A stretch of DNA of 64,000 bases from Streptomyces antnestii (GTDB lineage: Bacteria > Actinomycetota > Actinomycetes > Streptomycetales > Streptomycetaceae). The notes beneath the pieces are model-generated. The model ran no database searches and was not told where the DNA came from. It worked only from the letters and a program-made list of their open reading frames with translations. How positions within the stretch are numbered: the stretch's first letter is position 1; the number at the start of each line of letters is the position of its first letter. This document shows, one piece after another, positions 26,491 through 34,596 of the stretch. A program made the translations under genes and the position numbers. The stretch is taken from NCBI RefSeq assembly GCF_004005495.1, contig NZ_RZYA01000001.1:434001-498000 (forward strand). The letters run 5' to 3'.

Positions 26491-29346
26491 ATGACGGAGC
26501 AGGCCGACCACACGGGGATCACCGTCTCCGCGGCCGCCGTGTTCCTTCCCGCGCCCCTGCCGCGCGAGAGCACCGTCGCGTTCTGGCACCCGGACGGTGC
26601 GGACCTGCCCGGCGCCACCTCGCTCACCGTCGTCCGGCCGCACGGCGCGGGCGCCCGTACAGGTACGGTCCCCGCCCTCCGGCTGCCCGTCGCCGACGCC
26701 CTGCCCCATCTCGTCCGGGCCCGGCACGCGCCCGGCGCGCATCCCGCGGCGGCCTGCTGGGGCGCCGCCGCGCTGCACGCCCTGCACCTCGTGGCCCGCG
26801 GCCGTCTCCTGCCCGGCCTCACCACGTCCGACCACGACGCGTGGCGCGCGGGACCGCTCGACGCGGACGACATCGCCCAGCTGCGCGCCATCGCCGCCGC
26901 CATGCCGTACGAGGCCCATGCCGTGCCCGCCGAGGGGATCGAGCCGCTCGCGCTGACCGAGCCCGAGGCACTGGTGCGCGCGTTCCTCGACGCGGTCGCC
27001 GACTCCCTGCCGCGCAGCCCCGCCGCCCCGTTCGCGGCCGGCGCCCCCTTCGCCTCCTTCGCACCGCAGCACCTGCCCCACGCGCGTGCCTGGGCGGCGG
27101 AGGCGGCCGCCGGGATGGACGCGGGCGTCCGGGTCTCCCTGCGGCTCGACCTGTCCAACTTCACGCTCTTCGACACCGACGACACCCCCGACGACATCGC
27201 CCACGCCGAGGGCGACCCGGCAGGGGAGGGGGCCGAGGAGCGCCGCCGCGCCGGGGCCGCCCTCGTCCAGGTGCACAGCCTCGCCGACCCCACCCAGGTC
27301 GCCGACGCCGCGCGGCTCTGGGCCGGTGAGGGCGGGACGCACTTCGGCCCGCGCGCCAGGATCGACGCCGTCCTCGCCCTGCGCCGCGCCGCCCGCGTCT
27401 GGACACCGCTCGGGCGCGTCCTGGAGCGCGACGTGCCGGACGTCCTCGCGCTCTCCGAGGGCGAGCTCCTCGACCTGCTCGGCCCGGCCGCGGCCCGCCT
27501 CGCCGACGCGGGCGTCGAGGTCCACTGGCCCAGGGACCTGGCCCGCGCCCTCACCGCCACCGCCGTGGTGCGCGCCCCCGCGCCCGGCTCCGCGACCGAC
27601 GGGACCCCGTTCTTCGACGGCGAGGAACTCCTCAAGTTCAACTGGCAGCTGGCGCTCGACGGCGACCCCCTCACCGAGCGCGAGATGGACGAACTCGCCG
27701 AGTCCCACCGGCCCGTCGTCCGGCTGCGTGACCAGTGGGTCGTCGTCGACCCCGACCTCGTCCGCAAGGCCCGCAAGCGCGAACTGGGGCTGCTCCAGCC
27801 CGTCGACGCCCTCGCCGCGGCCCTCACCGGCGAGGCCGAGATCGACGGCGAGCGCGTCGAGGCCGTCCCCACCGGAGTCCTCGCCCACCTGCGCGACCGC
27901 CTCGTCGAGGGGCCCGGGGCGGCCGAACAGCCCGCCGGGCTCGACGCCACGCTCCGCGACTACCAGCTGCGCGGCCTCGCCTGGCTCGACCTCATGACCT
28001 CCCTCGGCCTCGGCGGCTGCCTCGCCGACGACATGGGCCTCGGCAAGACGGTCACCCTCATCGCGCTCCACCTGCGCAGGGCCAGGCCGGCACCCACCCT
28101 CGTCATCTGCCCCGCGTCCCTCCTCGGGAACTGGCAGCGCGAGATCACCCGCTTCGCCCCCGGCGTCCCCGTACGCCGCTTCCACGGCACCGACCGCACC
28201 CTCGACGGCCTCGACGGCGGCTTCGTCCTCACCACGTACGGCACGCTGCGCAGCCGCGCCGCCGAACTGGCCGGGTGCACCTGGGGCATGGTCGTCGCCG
28301 ACGAGGCGCAGCACATCAAGAACCCGTTCTCCGCCACCGCGAAGGCGCTGCGCACGATCCCGTCGCCCGCCCGCGTCGCCCTCACCGGCACCCCCGTGGA
28401 GAACAACCTCTCCGAGCTGTGGGCCCTGCTCGACTGGACGACCCCCGGCCTTCTCGGCCCCCTCAAGGCCTTCCGCGCCCGCCACGCGCGGGCCGTGGAG
28501 ACCGGCGAGGACGCCGACGCCGTCGAGCGGCTCGCCCGGCTGGTGCGGCCGTTCCTGCTCCGCCGCAAGAAGTCCGACCCCGGCATCGTCCCCGAGCTGC
28601 CGCCCAAGACCGAGTCGGACCACCCGGTCCCCCTCACCCGCGAGCAGGCCTCGCTCTACGAGGCCGTCGTCCGAGAGGCGATGGCGTCGATCGAGGCCGC
28701 CGAGGGCATCGCCCGCCGCGGCCTGATCATGAAGCTCCTCACGTCCCTCAAACAGATCTGCAACCATCCTGCGCAGTTCCTGAAGGAGGCCGGCGGCCCG
28801 CGCGCCCGCCTCGCCGGCCGCTCCGGCAAGCTCGCCCTGCTCGACGAACTCCTCGACACGATCCTCGCGGAGGACGGCTCCGTCCTCGTCTTCACGCAGT
28901 ACGTGTCCATGGCCCGCCTCCTCGCCGCCCATCTCGACGCCCGCGCGGTCCCCTCCCAGCTCCTGCACGGCGGCACCCCCGTCGCCGAGCGCGAGCGCAT
29001 GGTGGACCGCTTCCAGTCCGGTGACGTCCCCGTCTTCCTGCTCTCCCTGAAGGCGGCCGGTACGGGCCTGAACCTCACCCGCGCGGGCCACGTCGTCCAC
29101 TTCGACCGCTGGTGGAACCCGGCCGTCGAGGACCAGGCCACGGACCGCGCGTACCGCATCGGCCAGACCCAGCCGGTCCAGGTCCACCGCCTCATCACCG
29201 AGGGCACGGTCGAGGACCGCATCGCCGAGATGCTCACCGCGAAGAAGGCCCTCGCCGACGCGGTCCTGGGCTCGGGCGAGGCAGCTCTGACGGAGCTGAC
29301 CGACCGTGAACTCGCCGACCTGGTCTCGCTCAGGAGGACGGCATGA
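26491..29346 (+). CDS. SNF2-family DEAD/DEAH-box helicase
   Basis: The 951-residue SWI2/SNF2 ATPase has an N-terminal bacterial SNF2 accessory region (residues 1-470). The first RecA domain has Walker A (ADDMGLGKTVTLIALHL), box II VVADEAQHIKNP and LTGTPVENNLSELW. The C-terminal RecA domain has LVFTQYVSMARLL, HFDRWWNPAVEDQATDRAYR and RIGQTQPVQV. Such proteins remodel protein-nucleic acid complexes, for example RNA polymerase stalled on DNA. ATG 26491 with AAAGGAG was preferred to ATG 26458. In Streptomyces it is regularly paired with a SWIM-zinc protein, as here. Confidence 0.93.
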   Translation: MTEQADHTGITVSAAAVFLPAPLPRESTVAFWHPDGADLPGATSLTVVRPHGAGARTGTVPALRLPVADALPHLVRARHAPGAHPAAACWGAAALHALHLVARGRLLPGLTTSDHDAWRAGPLDADDIAQLRAIAAAMPYEAHAVPAEGIEPLALTEPEALVRAFLDAVADSLPRSPAAPFAAGAPFASFAPQHLPHARAWAAEAAAGMDAGVRVSLRLDLSNFTLFDTDDTPDDIAHAEGDPAGEGAEERRRAGAALVQVHSLADPTQVADAARLWAGEGGTHFGPRARIDAVLALRRAARVWTPLGRVLERDVPDVLALSEGELLDLLGPAAARLADAGVEVHWPRDLARALTATAVVRAPAPGSATDGTPFFDGEELLKFNWQLALDGDPLTEREMDELAESHRPVVRLRDQWVVVDPDLVRKARKRELGLLQPVDALAAALTGEAEIDGERVEAVPTGVLAHLRDRLVEGPGAAEQPAGLDATLRDYQLRGLAWLDLMTSLGLGGCLADDMGLGKTVTLIALHLRRARPAPTLVICPASLLGNWQREITRFAPGVPVRRFHGTDRTLDGLDGGFVLTTYGTLRSRAAELAGCTWGMVVADEAQHIKNPFSATAKALRTIPSPARVALTGTPVENNLSELWALLDWTTPGLLGPLKAFRARHARAVETGEDADAVERLARLVRPFLLRRKKSDPGIVPELPPKTESDHPVPLTREQASLYEAVVREAMASIEAAEGIARRGLIMKLLTSLKQICNHPAQFLKEAGGPRARLAGRSGKLALLDELLDTILAEDGSVLVFTQYVSMARLLAAHLDARAVPSQLLHGGTPVAERERMVDRFQSGDVPVFLLSLKAAGTGLNLTRAGHVVHFDRWWNPAVEDQATDRAYRIGQTQPVQVHRLITEGTVEDRIAEMLTAKKALADAVLGSGEAALTELTDRELADLVSLRRTA

Positions 29347-29552
29347 CATCCCGCACCCCGGGCCGCGCCGCCCCGCACGCGTCTGGCCGGGTCACGCCAC
29401 ACGCCCACGCCCGCGCACGCGAGGACAGCGTCGCCGAGATGCTCACCGCGAAGAAGGCCCTCGCGGACGCGGTCCTGGGCTCGGGCGAGGCGGAGCTGAC
29501 CGACCGCGAGCTAGCCGACCTGGTCTCGCTCAGGAGGACGGCATGACACCCC
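29214..29552. repeat. About 200-bp tandem duplication of helicase 3' end plus SWIM 5' end
   Basis: The last 130 bp of the helicase gene (from about 29214) reappear from about 29421 with a few substitutions and a 9-bp deletion. The repeated block includes the coupling site AGGAGGACGGCATGACA. The sequence after the first ATGACA also resembles the start of the SWIM gene (CACCCCGGGCCG). The unit is therefore helicase-end plus SWIM-start. Confidence 0.85.
29343..29546 (+). CDS. Chimeric small ORF from the duplication
   Basis: The 67-residue ORF starts at an ATG that overlaps the helicase stop (ATGA) with AGGAGG seven bases before. Its first 27 residues resemble the SWIM protein N-terminus and the last 40 repeat the helicase C-terminus (SVAEMLTAKKALADAVLGSG). 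It ends four bases into the SWIM start, preserving coupling. It should be translated given its signals. Whether the product has a role or is a by-product that keeps ribosomes moving to the SWIM gene is unknown. Confidence 0.55.
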   Translation: MTSRTPGRAAPHASGRVTPHAHARAREDSVAEMLTAKKALADAVLGSGEAELTDRELADLVSLRRTA

Positions 29553-30829
29553 ACGCCCCCCACACCCCGGGCCGTGCGGGACGGCATGTTCAGGCTCGGG
29601 CCCGGCACGACGACCACCGGCGTACGTTCCCGCCGCTGCCGCCCCGTGCCCGTACCGCCGACGACTTCGCGCTGACCTGGTGGGGGAACGCGTGGGTGGA
29701 CGCCCTCGTGGACACCGCGCTCGACCCGGCCCGCCTCACCCGCGGCCGCGCGTACGCCGACCGCGGACACGTGGACGCCATCACCGTGACCCCGGGCCGC
29801 GTCATCGCCTACGTGCACGGCTCGCGCCCCCGCCCGTACCGCGCGGAGATCCGGCTGCGCACCCTCTACGACGACGACTGGGAGCGCGTGCTCGACACGG
29901 CGGCCGCGCGCCCCGACCACATGGCGGCGCTCCTCGACAAGGACGTGCCGCACGCGCTCGCCGCCGTCGCCGGCCTGCTGCCCGCCGCCGGTGATCTGAT
30001 CCCCGACTGCTCCTGTCCGGACGACGGCCACCCCTGCAAGCACGCGGCGGCGCTCTGCTATCAGACGGCCCGGCTCCTCGACGAGGACCCGTTCGTCCTG
30101 TTCCTGCTCCGCGGCCGGGGCGAGCAGGAGCTCCTCGCCGACCTGACCCGGCGGAACGAGGCGATGGCGGCCGTCGAGCGCGCCGCGACGGCCCCCGCCC
30201 TGCCCACGGTCACGGCCCGCGACGCCCTCGCCCCGCGCATGCTGCCGCGCCTGCCGCCGCCGTTCCCGGCCCCCGCGCACCCTGGCCGTCCCCCCGTCTA
30301 CCCGCACGCGTCCGGCGCCCCCGACCCGCTCGCCCTCGACCTGCTCGCCACCGAGGCCGCCGCCCGCGCGCACACGTTCCTCACGCGAGGCATCGACCCC
30401 ATCGCCGGACTCACCCCGTGGCAGGACGCGGTCCGGCTCGCCGCGGCCCATCCCGGTTCGGGCCTCGCGGCGTCCACGCGCGCGCTGTACAAGTCCCTCG
30501 CCCGGGGCACCGGACGCACGGCCACGGACCTGGCCCGCGCCGTCGCCGCCTGGCGCCAGGGCGGTCTCGCGGGCCTGGACGTCCTCGAAGAGGAGTGGGA
30601 CCCCCCGGCCGGCCCCTTCGACCGGGCCCGCCCGGCCCTCATCGCCTCGGAATTCTCCGGCTTCCGCCCCCACCGCAACAGACTCTCCACCGACAACCTC
30701 CAGCTCCGTCTCGGCCGCGACGGACTCTGGTACGGCTACGAGTCGGACCGGGGCCGCGAGGACTGGTGGCCCAGAGGCACCCCCGGCACGGACCCGGTGG
30801 GCGCGCTCATGGCCCTGCTCGGCCGCTGA
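29543..30829 (+). CDS. SWIM zinc-finger protein
   Basis: The 428-residue protein has a SWIM zinc finger CxCx6CxH (DCSCPDDGHPCKHAAALCY) at about residue 155-172. It is preceded by a conserved N-terminal domain (FALTWWGNAWVDALVD). SWIM fingers bind DNA or protein, and this family is encoded next to SNF2 helicases in actinobacteria, so it is likely the helicase partner. The middle (residues 215-265) is Pro/Ala-rich. The start overlaps the small upstream ORF by four bases and retains AGGAGG. Confidence 0.9.
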   Translation: MTPHAPHTPGRAGRHVQARARHDDHRRTFPPLPPRARTADDFALTWWGNAWVDALVDTALDPARLTRGRAYADRGHVDAITVTPGRVIAYVHGSRPRPYRAEIRLRTLYDDDWERVLDTAAARPDHMAALLDKDVPHALAAVAGLLPAAGDLIPDCSCPDDGHPCKHAAALCYQTARLLDEDPFVLFLLRGRGEQELLADLTRRNEAMAAVERAATAPALPTVTARDALAPRMLPRLPPPFPAPAHPGRPPVYPHASGAPDPLALDLLATEAAARAHTFLTRGIDPIAGLTPWQDAVRLAAAHPGSGLAASTRALYKSLARGTGRTATDLARAVAAWRQGGLAGLDVLEEEWDPPAGPFDRARPALIASEFSGFRPHRNRLSTDNLQLRLGRDGLWYGYESDRGREDWWPRGTPGTDPVGALMALLGR

Positions 30830-30887
30830 CCCGCACAGCACCCGGGCCCACGTCCAGGCCCAGCCCCAGGCCCAGACCCACCGGAGG

Positions 30888-31346
30888 TCACCGCACGCTC
30901 GGCGCCGCAGTCTCCACGAACCGGGTCAGAGTCTCCTTGCACCGCCGTGAGCGCCGGTCACGGTCCGCCTCGTCCACCGCCTCGTGCAGACAGTTCGCCA
31001 ACTCGAAGGACTGCTCGGCGAGTTGACGGATGGCCGGCTCGTCGCACACCAACTGCAGTCTTACGAGGGCCTGCCGGGCGCTGATGCGCGCCTCGTACGA
31101 GGCGAAGCGGGCCGCCTCCGCCTGCGCGGACCCCGGCGCCTCATCCGCGCGGAACCACCGGTCGTTCTGGCTGCGCCGGTAGTCGTACAGCACCCCGGCG
31201 AACGACGTGTAGCTGGCGATGCGCTCCTGCCGGAGCTGTTCGGCGCGGGCGAGTCCGGCGGTCCGGTCGGCGGCACGGCCCGAGAAATAGTGGGTGATGA
31301 CGGAACCGAGCAGGGTGCCGACCACGGCTATCAGCGCCGCATCCAT
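30888..31346 (-). CDS. Small membrane-anchored hypothetical protein
   Basis: The 152-residue product has a single N-terminal hydrophobic helix (ALIAVVGTLLGSVITHYF). A long charged helical domain follows (TAGLARAEQLRQERIASYTS, FASYEARISARQALVRLQL). This fits a cytoplasmic coiled-coil anchored in the membrane. AAGGAG precedes the ATG at 31346. It is divergent from the gene at 31401 with only 54 bp between them. No function is known to me for this architecture. Confidence 0.7.
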   Translation of the reverse strand: MDAALIAVVGTLLGSVITHYFSGRAADRTAGLARAEQLRQERIASYTSFAGVLYDYRRSQNDRWFRADEAPGSAQAEAARFASYEARISARQALVRLQLVCDEPAIRQLAEQSFELANCLHEAVDEADRDRRSRRCKETLTRFVETAAPSVR

Positions 31347-31400
31347 GGGGGTTGCTCCTTGAAAGCCGGGTGAAAAACCATTCGATTCACGGTGCGGTGC

Positions 31401-32153
31401 GTGACTACCGTTCTCGATGTGGCAACGAAACTCAATCAGATCATCGCAGTGGAGAAAGGCGTCAAGTCCAAGGCGCACCAGGACCTGACGGCGGCCCACC
31501 ACGGGCTCCAGAAGCCGGCGCTCCTGGCCGGGATCTCGCGCACCTACCAGCCCAAGGACGAGGAGGGCGAGCAGCTGCCGCCCGAGTCGACGCGGGTCCA
31601 GGTGAAGGCCGAGCACGTGCTGCGGGACACCGCGAAGACGCTCACCCGGCTGTTCGATGTGACCGCCACGAAGGACTGGGCGAACTGCGAGGCGCGCGCC
31701 GACGTGAGCGTCAACGGGCAGGTCGTCCTCCGGGAGGTGCCGGTCGCGTATCTGCTCTTCCTGGAGAAGCAGCTCACCGACCTCAACACCTTCGTGCGCA
31801 AGCTGCCCGTGCTCGACGCCTCCGAGTCGTGGACGCAGGACGCGTCCACCGACGACTGGAAGACGGAGCCGGTGCGGACGCTGCGTACGAAGAAGGTGCC
31901 GCGCAACCATGTGAAGGCGGAGGCGACCGAGAAGCACCCGGCGCAGGTCGAGGTGTACTACGAGGACGTGCCTGTCGGGTACTGGACGACGGTGAAGTTC
32001 TCCGGGGCGCTGCCCGCCCGCCGGGTCAACGAACTCCTCGACCGGGTCGAGAAGTTGCAGCAGGCCGTCAAGTTCGCCCGCGAGGAGGCGAACGCGGCGG
32101 AGGTGACGGACCGGCGCGCCGGTGACCCCGTGTTCAGCTACCTGTTCGGCTGA
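31401..32153 (+). CDS. Uncharacterised conserved actinobacterial protein next to a tRNA-like RNA
   Basis: The 250-residue soluble protein is all alpha/beta and lysine-rich. It begins with a helical TTVLDVATKLNQIIAVEKG segment and has a charged middle (KAEHVLRDTAKTLTRLFDV). A C-terminal helix VNELLDRVEKLQQAVKFARE resembles a coiled coil. I do not recognise a catalytic motif; it resembles an actinobacterial DUF family of unknown function. GTG 31401 is preferred over GTG 31392, though neither has a strong ribosome site. The structured RNA candidate at 32327-32460 starts about 170 bp downstream on the same strand. An RNA-related role is a guess from position only. Confidence 0.7.
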   Translation: MTTVLDVATKLNQIIAVEKGVKSKAHQDLTAAHHGLQKPALLAGISRTYQPKDEEGEQLPPESTRVQVKAEHVLRDTAKTLTRLFDVTATKDWANCEARADVSVNGQVVLREVPVAYLLFLEKQLTDLNTFVRKLPVLDASESWTQDASTDDWKTEPVRTLRTKKVPRNHVKAEATEKHPAQVEVYYEDVPVGYWTTVKFSGALPARRVNELLDRVEKLQQAVKFAREEANAAEVTDRRAGDPVFSYLFG

Positions 32154-32326
32154 GCCGGCAGACACACATACTCATAGACTCCCCGGGCGCCGCTCAGCCG
32201 GCGGCCGGGGTGCGCGAGGAGCGCAAAGCTGAAGCTGAAGCTTGTCGTGACGGTGCGGTCCGCACAGCACACGCGGACCGCCATGAATCTCAGACTCTTG
32301 CTCCAGACTCAGTATTCGCCATTCAT

Positions 32327-32460
32327 CGCCGACTCGACCGGACCCGGGCCCCAGGCCCCGAATTGCCGGTTCGAATCCGGCCCGCCCAGCTCGATGGGCG
32401 GTAGTCCAACGGCAGGACGCAGGGCATTGACACTGACCCGGGTCCTCAAGCGCGTCGGCG
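32327..32460 (+). ncRNA. Circularly permuted tRNA-like RNA (candidate bacterial Y RNA, YrlA type)
   Basis: Reading 5' to 3' the parts are: a perfect T-arm GCCGG-TTCGAAT-CCGGC (32365-32381), then acceptor 3' strand CCGCCCA (32382-32388) and a six-base loop GCTCGA. Next come the acceptor 5' strand TGGGCGG (32395-32401), TA, and a perfect D-arm GTCC-AACGGCA-GGAC (32404-32418). The acceptor stem is thus closed by a loop and the RNA ends lie where the anticodon arm should be. There a long stem forms: GGACCCGGG/CCCGGGTCC (32340-32348 with 32437-32445), CGCCGAC/GTCGGCG (32327-32333 with 32454-32460), then TCA/TGA and GCCA/TGGC further out. YrlA RNAs, which bind Ro60 orthologues, have this permuted tRNA-mimic plan. 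The Ro-binding consensus is not clearly seen. Confidence 0.6.
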
Positions 32461-32482
32461 TGTGATGTGAGTGGCATTCATG

Positions 32483-32513
32483 GGGCCCGGGGGCCGGCTA
32501 CGCCCTCGGGCCC
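32483..32513. terminator. Hairpin between RNA gene and aminotransferase
   Basis: GGGCCCGGGGGC pairs with GCCCTCGGGCCC (one G-U) around a seven-base loop. It can end both the tRNA-like RNA and the convergent aminotransferase transcript. Confidence 0.7.
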
Positions 32514-32548
32514 GCTCCCGTTCTACCGGCGGTACCAACTGGCGGTAC

Positions 32549-33757
32549 CTACTGGCGGTACCCACTGAGGAATCGCCCGATCCGGCTGATCGCCGCGTCG
32601 AGGTCGTCCGCGTGCGGGAGGGTGAGGATGCGGAAGTGGTCCGGGTGCGGCCAGTTGAAGCCGGTGCCCTGGACGACCTGGATCTTCTCCTGGAGGAGCA
32701 GGTCGAGGACGAACTTCTCGTCGTCGACGATTCGATGGACCTTCGGGTCGATGCGCGGGAACGCGTACAGGGCGCCCTTGGGTTTCACGCAGGACACGCC
32801 GGGGATCTCGTTGAGCTTCTCCCAGGCCTTGTCGCGCTGTTCGAGGAGGCGGCCGCCCGGCGCGGTGAGCTCGCGGATGGACTGCCGGCCGCCGAGCGCG
32901 GCCTGGATGGCGTACTGGGCGGGGGCGTTGGCGCACAGTCGCATGGAGGCGAGCATCGTCAGGCCCTCCAGATAGTTGCGCGCGTGCTGCTTCGGTCCCG
33001 TGACGACCAGCCAGCCGGAGCGGAAGCCCGCGACGCGGTACGTCTTGGAGAGGCCGCAGAAGGTGAGGACGACCAGGTCGGGGGCGAGGGCGGCGGCGCT
33101 GTGGTGCACCGCGTCGTCGTACAGGATCTGGTCGTAGATCTCGTCGGCGAGGACCATCAGGCCGTGGCGGCGGGCGAGGTCGAGGATGCCCTCGATGATC
33201 TCCTTGGGGTAGACCGCGCCGGTGGGGTTGTTCGGATTGATGATGACGACGGCCTTCGTACGGTCCGTGATCTTGGACTCCATGTCGGCCAAGTCCGGGT
33301 ACCAGTCGGACTGTTCGTCACAGAGGTAGTGCACGGCCTTGCCGCCGGAGAGTGTGGTGACCGCCGTCCAGAGTGGGAAGTCCGGAGCGGGGATGAGGAC
33401 TTCGTCGCCGTCCTCCAGGAGTGCCTGTACGGCCATGGAGACCAGCTCGGACACGCCGTTGCCGAGGAACACGTCGTCGACGCCGACGTCCAGGCCGAGC
33501 GCCTGGTAGCGCTGGGCCACCGCGCGGCGGGCGGACAGGACGCCCCGCGAGTCGGTGTAGCCGTGGGCCTGCGGGAGCATCCGGATCATGTCCTGGACGA
33601 TCTCCTCGGGCGCCTCGAATCCGAAGAGCGCGGGATTTCCCGTGTTCAGGCGCAGGACGCTGTGGCCCGCCTCCTCAAGGGCGTTGGCGTGCTCGATCAC
33701 CGGGCCCCGGATCTCGTAGCAGACCTCGCTCAGCTTGCTCGACTGCCGGAACTCCAT
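32549..33757 (-). CDS. PLP-dependent aminotransferase (AlaA-like alanine transaminase)
   Basis: The 402-residue fold-type I aminotransferase carries the PLP lysine in CGLSKTYRVAGFRSGW. Cofactor motifs are NPNNPTGAVYP, the Asp/Tyr in LADEIYDQILYDD and a late arginine in HFRILTLPHADDL. The N-terminal EIRGPVIEHANALEEAG and LNTGNPALFGFEAPEEI match the AlaA/AlaC glutamate-pyruvate group. It is divergent from an HxlR regulator with paired operator-like boxes between them. Confidence 0.93.
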   Translation of the reverse strand: MEFRQSSKLSEVCYEIRGPVIEHANALEEAGHSVLRLNTGNPALFGFEAPEEIVQDMIRMLPQAHGYTDSRGVLSARRAVAQRYQALGLDVGVDDVFLGNGVSELVSMAVQALLEDGDEVLIPAPDFPLWTAVTTLSGGKAVHYLCDEQSDWYPDLADMESKITDRTKAVVIINPNNPTGAVYPKEIIEGILDLARRHGLMVLADEIYDQILYDDAVHHSAAALAPDLVVLTFCGLSKTYRVAGFRSGWLVVTGPKQHARNYLEGLTMLASMRLCANAPAQYAIQAALGGRQSIRELTAPGGRLLEQRDKAWEKLNEIPGVSCVKPKGALYAFPRIDPKVHRIVDDEKFVLDLLLQEKIQVVQGTGFNWPHPDHFRILTLPHADDLDAAISRIGRFLSGYRQ

Positions 33758-33804
33758 GTCGTGCCCTCCCGGACCTGCCCGTGACGTGTGTGACCCCTGT
33801 GTGA

Positions 33805-33840
33805 CTTGGTTTTACCAAGTGACTCCTTGGAAAGTCCAAC
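33805..33840. promoter_or_regulatory. Two CTTGG-N5-CCAA boxes between aminotransferase and HxlR gene
   Basis: CTTGG-TTTTA-CCAAG (33805-33819) is a perfect palindrome. CTTGG-AAAGT-CCAAC (33826-33840) is a second near copy 21 bp on. The pair lies 22 bp before the regulator ATG and 48 bp from the aminotransferase start, as expected for an autoregulating HxlR protein. Confidence 0.65.
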
Positions 33841-33861
33841 AAGTTGCATAGACTGCGATCC

Positions 33862-34587
33862 ATGCCACGTCGAAGCTACGACCAGTACTGCGCCGCCGCC
33901 CGCGCCCTCGACGCCGTCGGGGACCGCTGGACGCTCCTGATCGTCCGTGAGCTCCTCGCGGGGCCGCGCCGCTACACCGATCTGCACGCCGACCTGCCCG
34001 GCGTCAGCACGGACGTGCTCGCGTCGCGCCTGAAGGACATGGAGCGCGAGGGCGTCGCCGAACGCCGCAGGCTGCCGGCGCCCGTCTCCGCGTACGTGTA
34101 TGAACTCACGCCACGCGGGCGGCAGTTGCTGCCCGTGCTGCAGGCGCTCGGTGAGTGGGGGGCGTCCGCGCTGGAGGAGCGCAGGCCGACGGACGCCGTG
34201 CGCGCGCACTGGTTCGCCCTGCCGCTCCTGAGCCGTCTGGAGCGGCTCGGCGCCGAGGGGGTCGTGGAAGTGCGCCTGGACGAGGGGGAGTTCCACCTGC
34301 GCGTCGGCGGCGGAGGCGATGCCCACGGAGATGCCCACGGAGATGTCCACGGGACCGTCCAGGGGAATGTCCACGGGAATGTCCACGGGAATGTCCACGG
34401 GAATGTCCACGGGAATGTCTACGGAGAGGGGCCCGTGGCCGGTGAGCCCGACGCGCGGCTCGTCCTCGGCGCGCAGGTGTGCGTCGCCGTGACGCGCGGC
34501 GAGCTGGGCCTCGTGGAGGCCGTGCGGGCGGGGCGGATCGAGGTCTCGGGGGAGGGGGCGCTCGCGAAGGCGCTGCGGGACGCGTGA
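33862..34587 (+). CDS. HxlR-family winged-helix regulator with internal tetrapeptide repeats
   Basis: The 241-residue protein has a typical HxlR domain in its first 100 residues: ALDAVGDRWTLLIVRELLAG, GPRRYTDLHADLPGVSTDVL and YELTPRGRQLLPVL. The C-terminal SCP2-like extension is interrupted at residues 152-187 by nine G-x-x-H-type tetrapeptides (GDAH, GNVH). These come from a 12-bp tandem repeat. The insert is probably a surface loop that varies in length between strains. It likely autoregulates and may control the divergent aminotransferase. Confidence 0.88.
   Translation: MPRRSYDQYCAAARALDAVGDRWTLLIVRELLAGPRRYTDLHADLPGVSTDVLASRLKDMEREGVAERRRLPAPVSAYVYELTPRGRQLLPVLQALGEWGASALEERRPTDAVRAHWFALPLLSRLERLGAEGVVEVRLDEGEFHLRVGGGGDAHGDAHGDVHGTVQGNVHGNVHGNVHGNVHGNVYGEGPVAGEPDARLVLGAQVCVAVTRGELGLVEAVRAGRIEVSGEGALAKALRDA
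34315..34422. repeat. Nine 12-bp in-frame repeats inside the HxlR gene
   Basis: Units such as GGGAATGTCCAC repeat nine times (GDAH x2, GDVH, GTVQ, GNVH x4, GNVY). The four GNVH units are identical or nearly so at the DNA level, which indicates recent slippage. Any change in copy number keeps the reading frame. Confidence 0.9.
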
Positions 34588-34596
34588 GGTGAAAAG

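Larger units (their letters stand above)
32154..32548. other. Gap of 395 bp carrying the tRNA-like RNA and a terminator
   Basis: No coding frame in this gap looks real. It contains the permuted tRNA-like structure and the hairpin at 32483-32513. Next to the aminotransferase stop are three near copies of a GGCGGTACC(A/T)ACT unit (32527-32566), the last running into the gene end. Confidence 0.6.

Noticed and set aside
25777..29349. 1190-codon minus-strand ORF
   Set aside because: It mirrors the SNF2 helicase and is an artefact of GC-rich codon use; the helicase motifs are on the plus strand.
32365..32440. Ordinary tRNA gene
   Set aside because: The T-arm precedes the acceptor 5' strand and D-arm, and no five-bp anticodon stem forms in either orientation. 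It cannot be a conventional tRNA.
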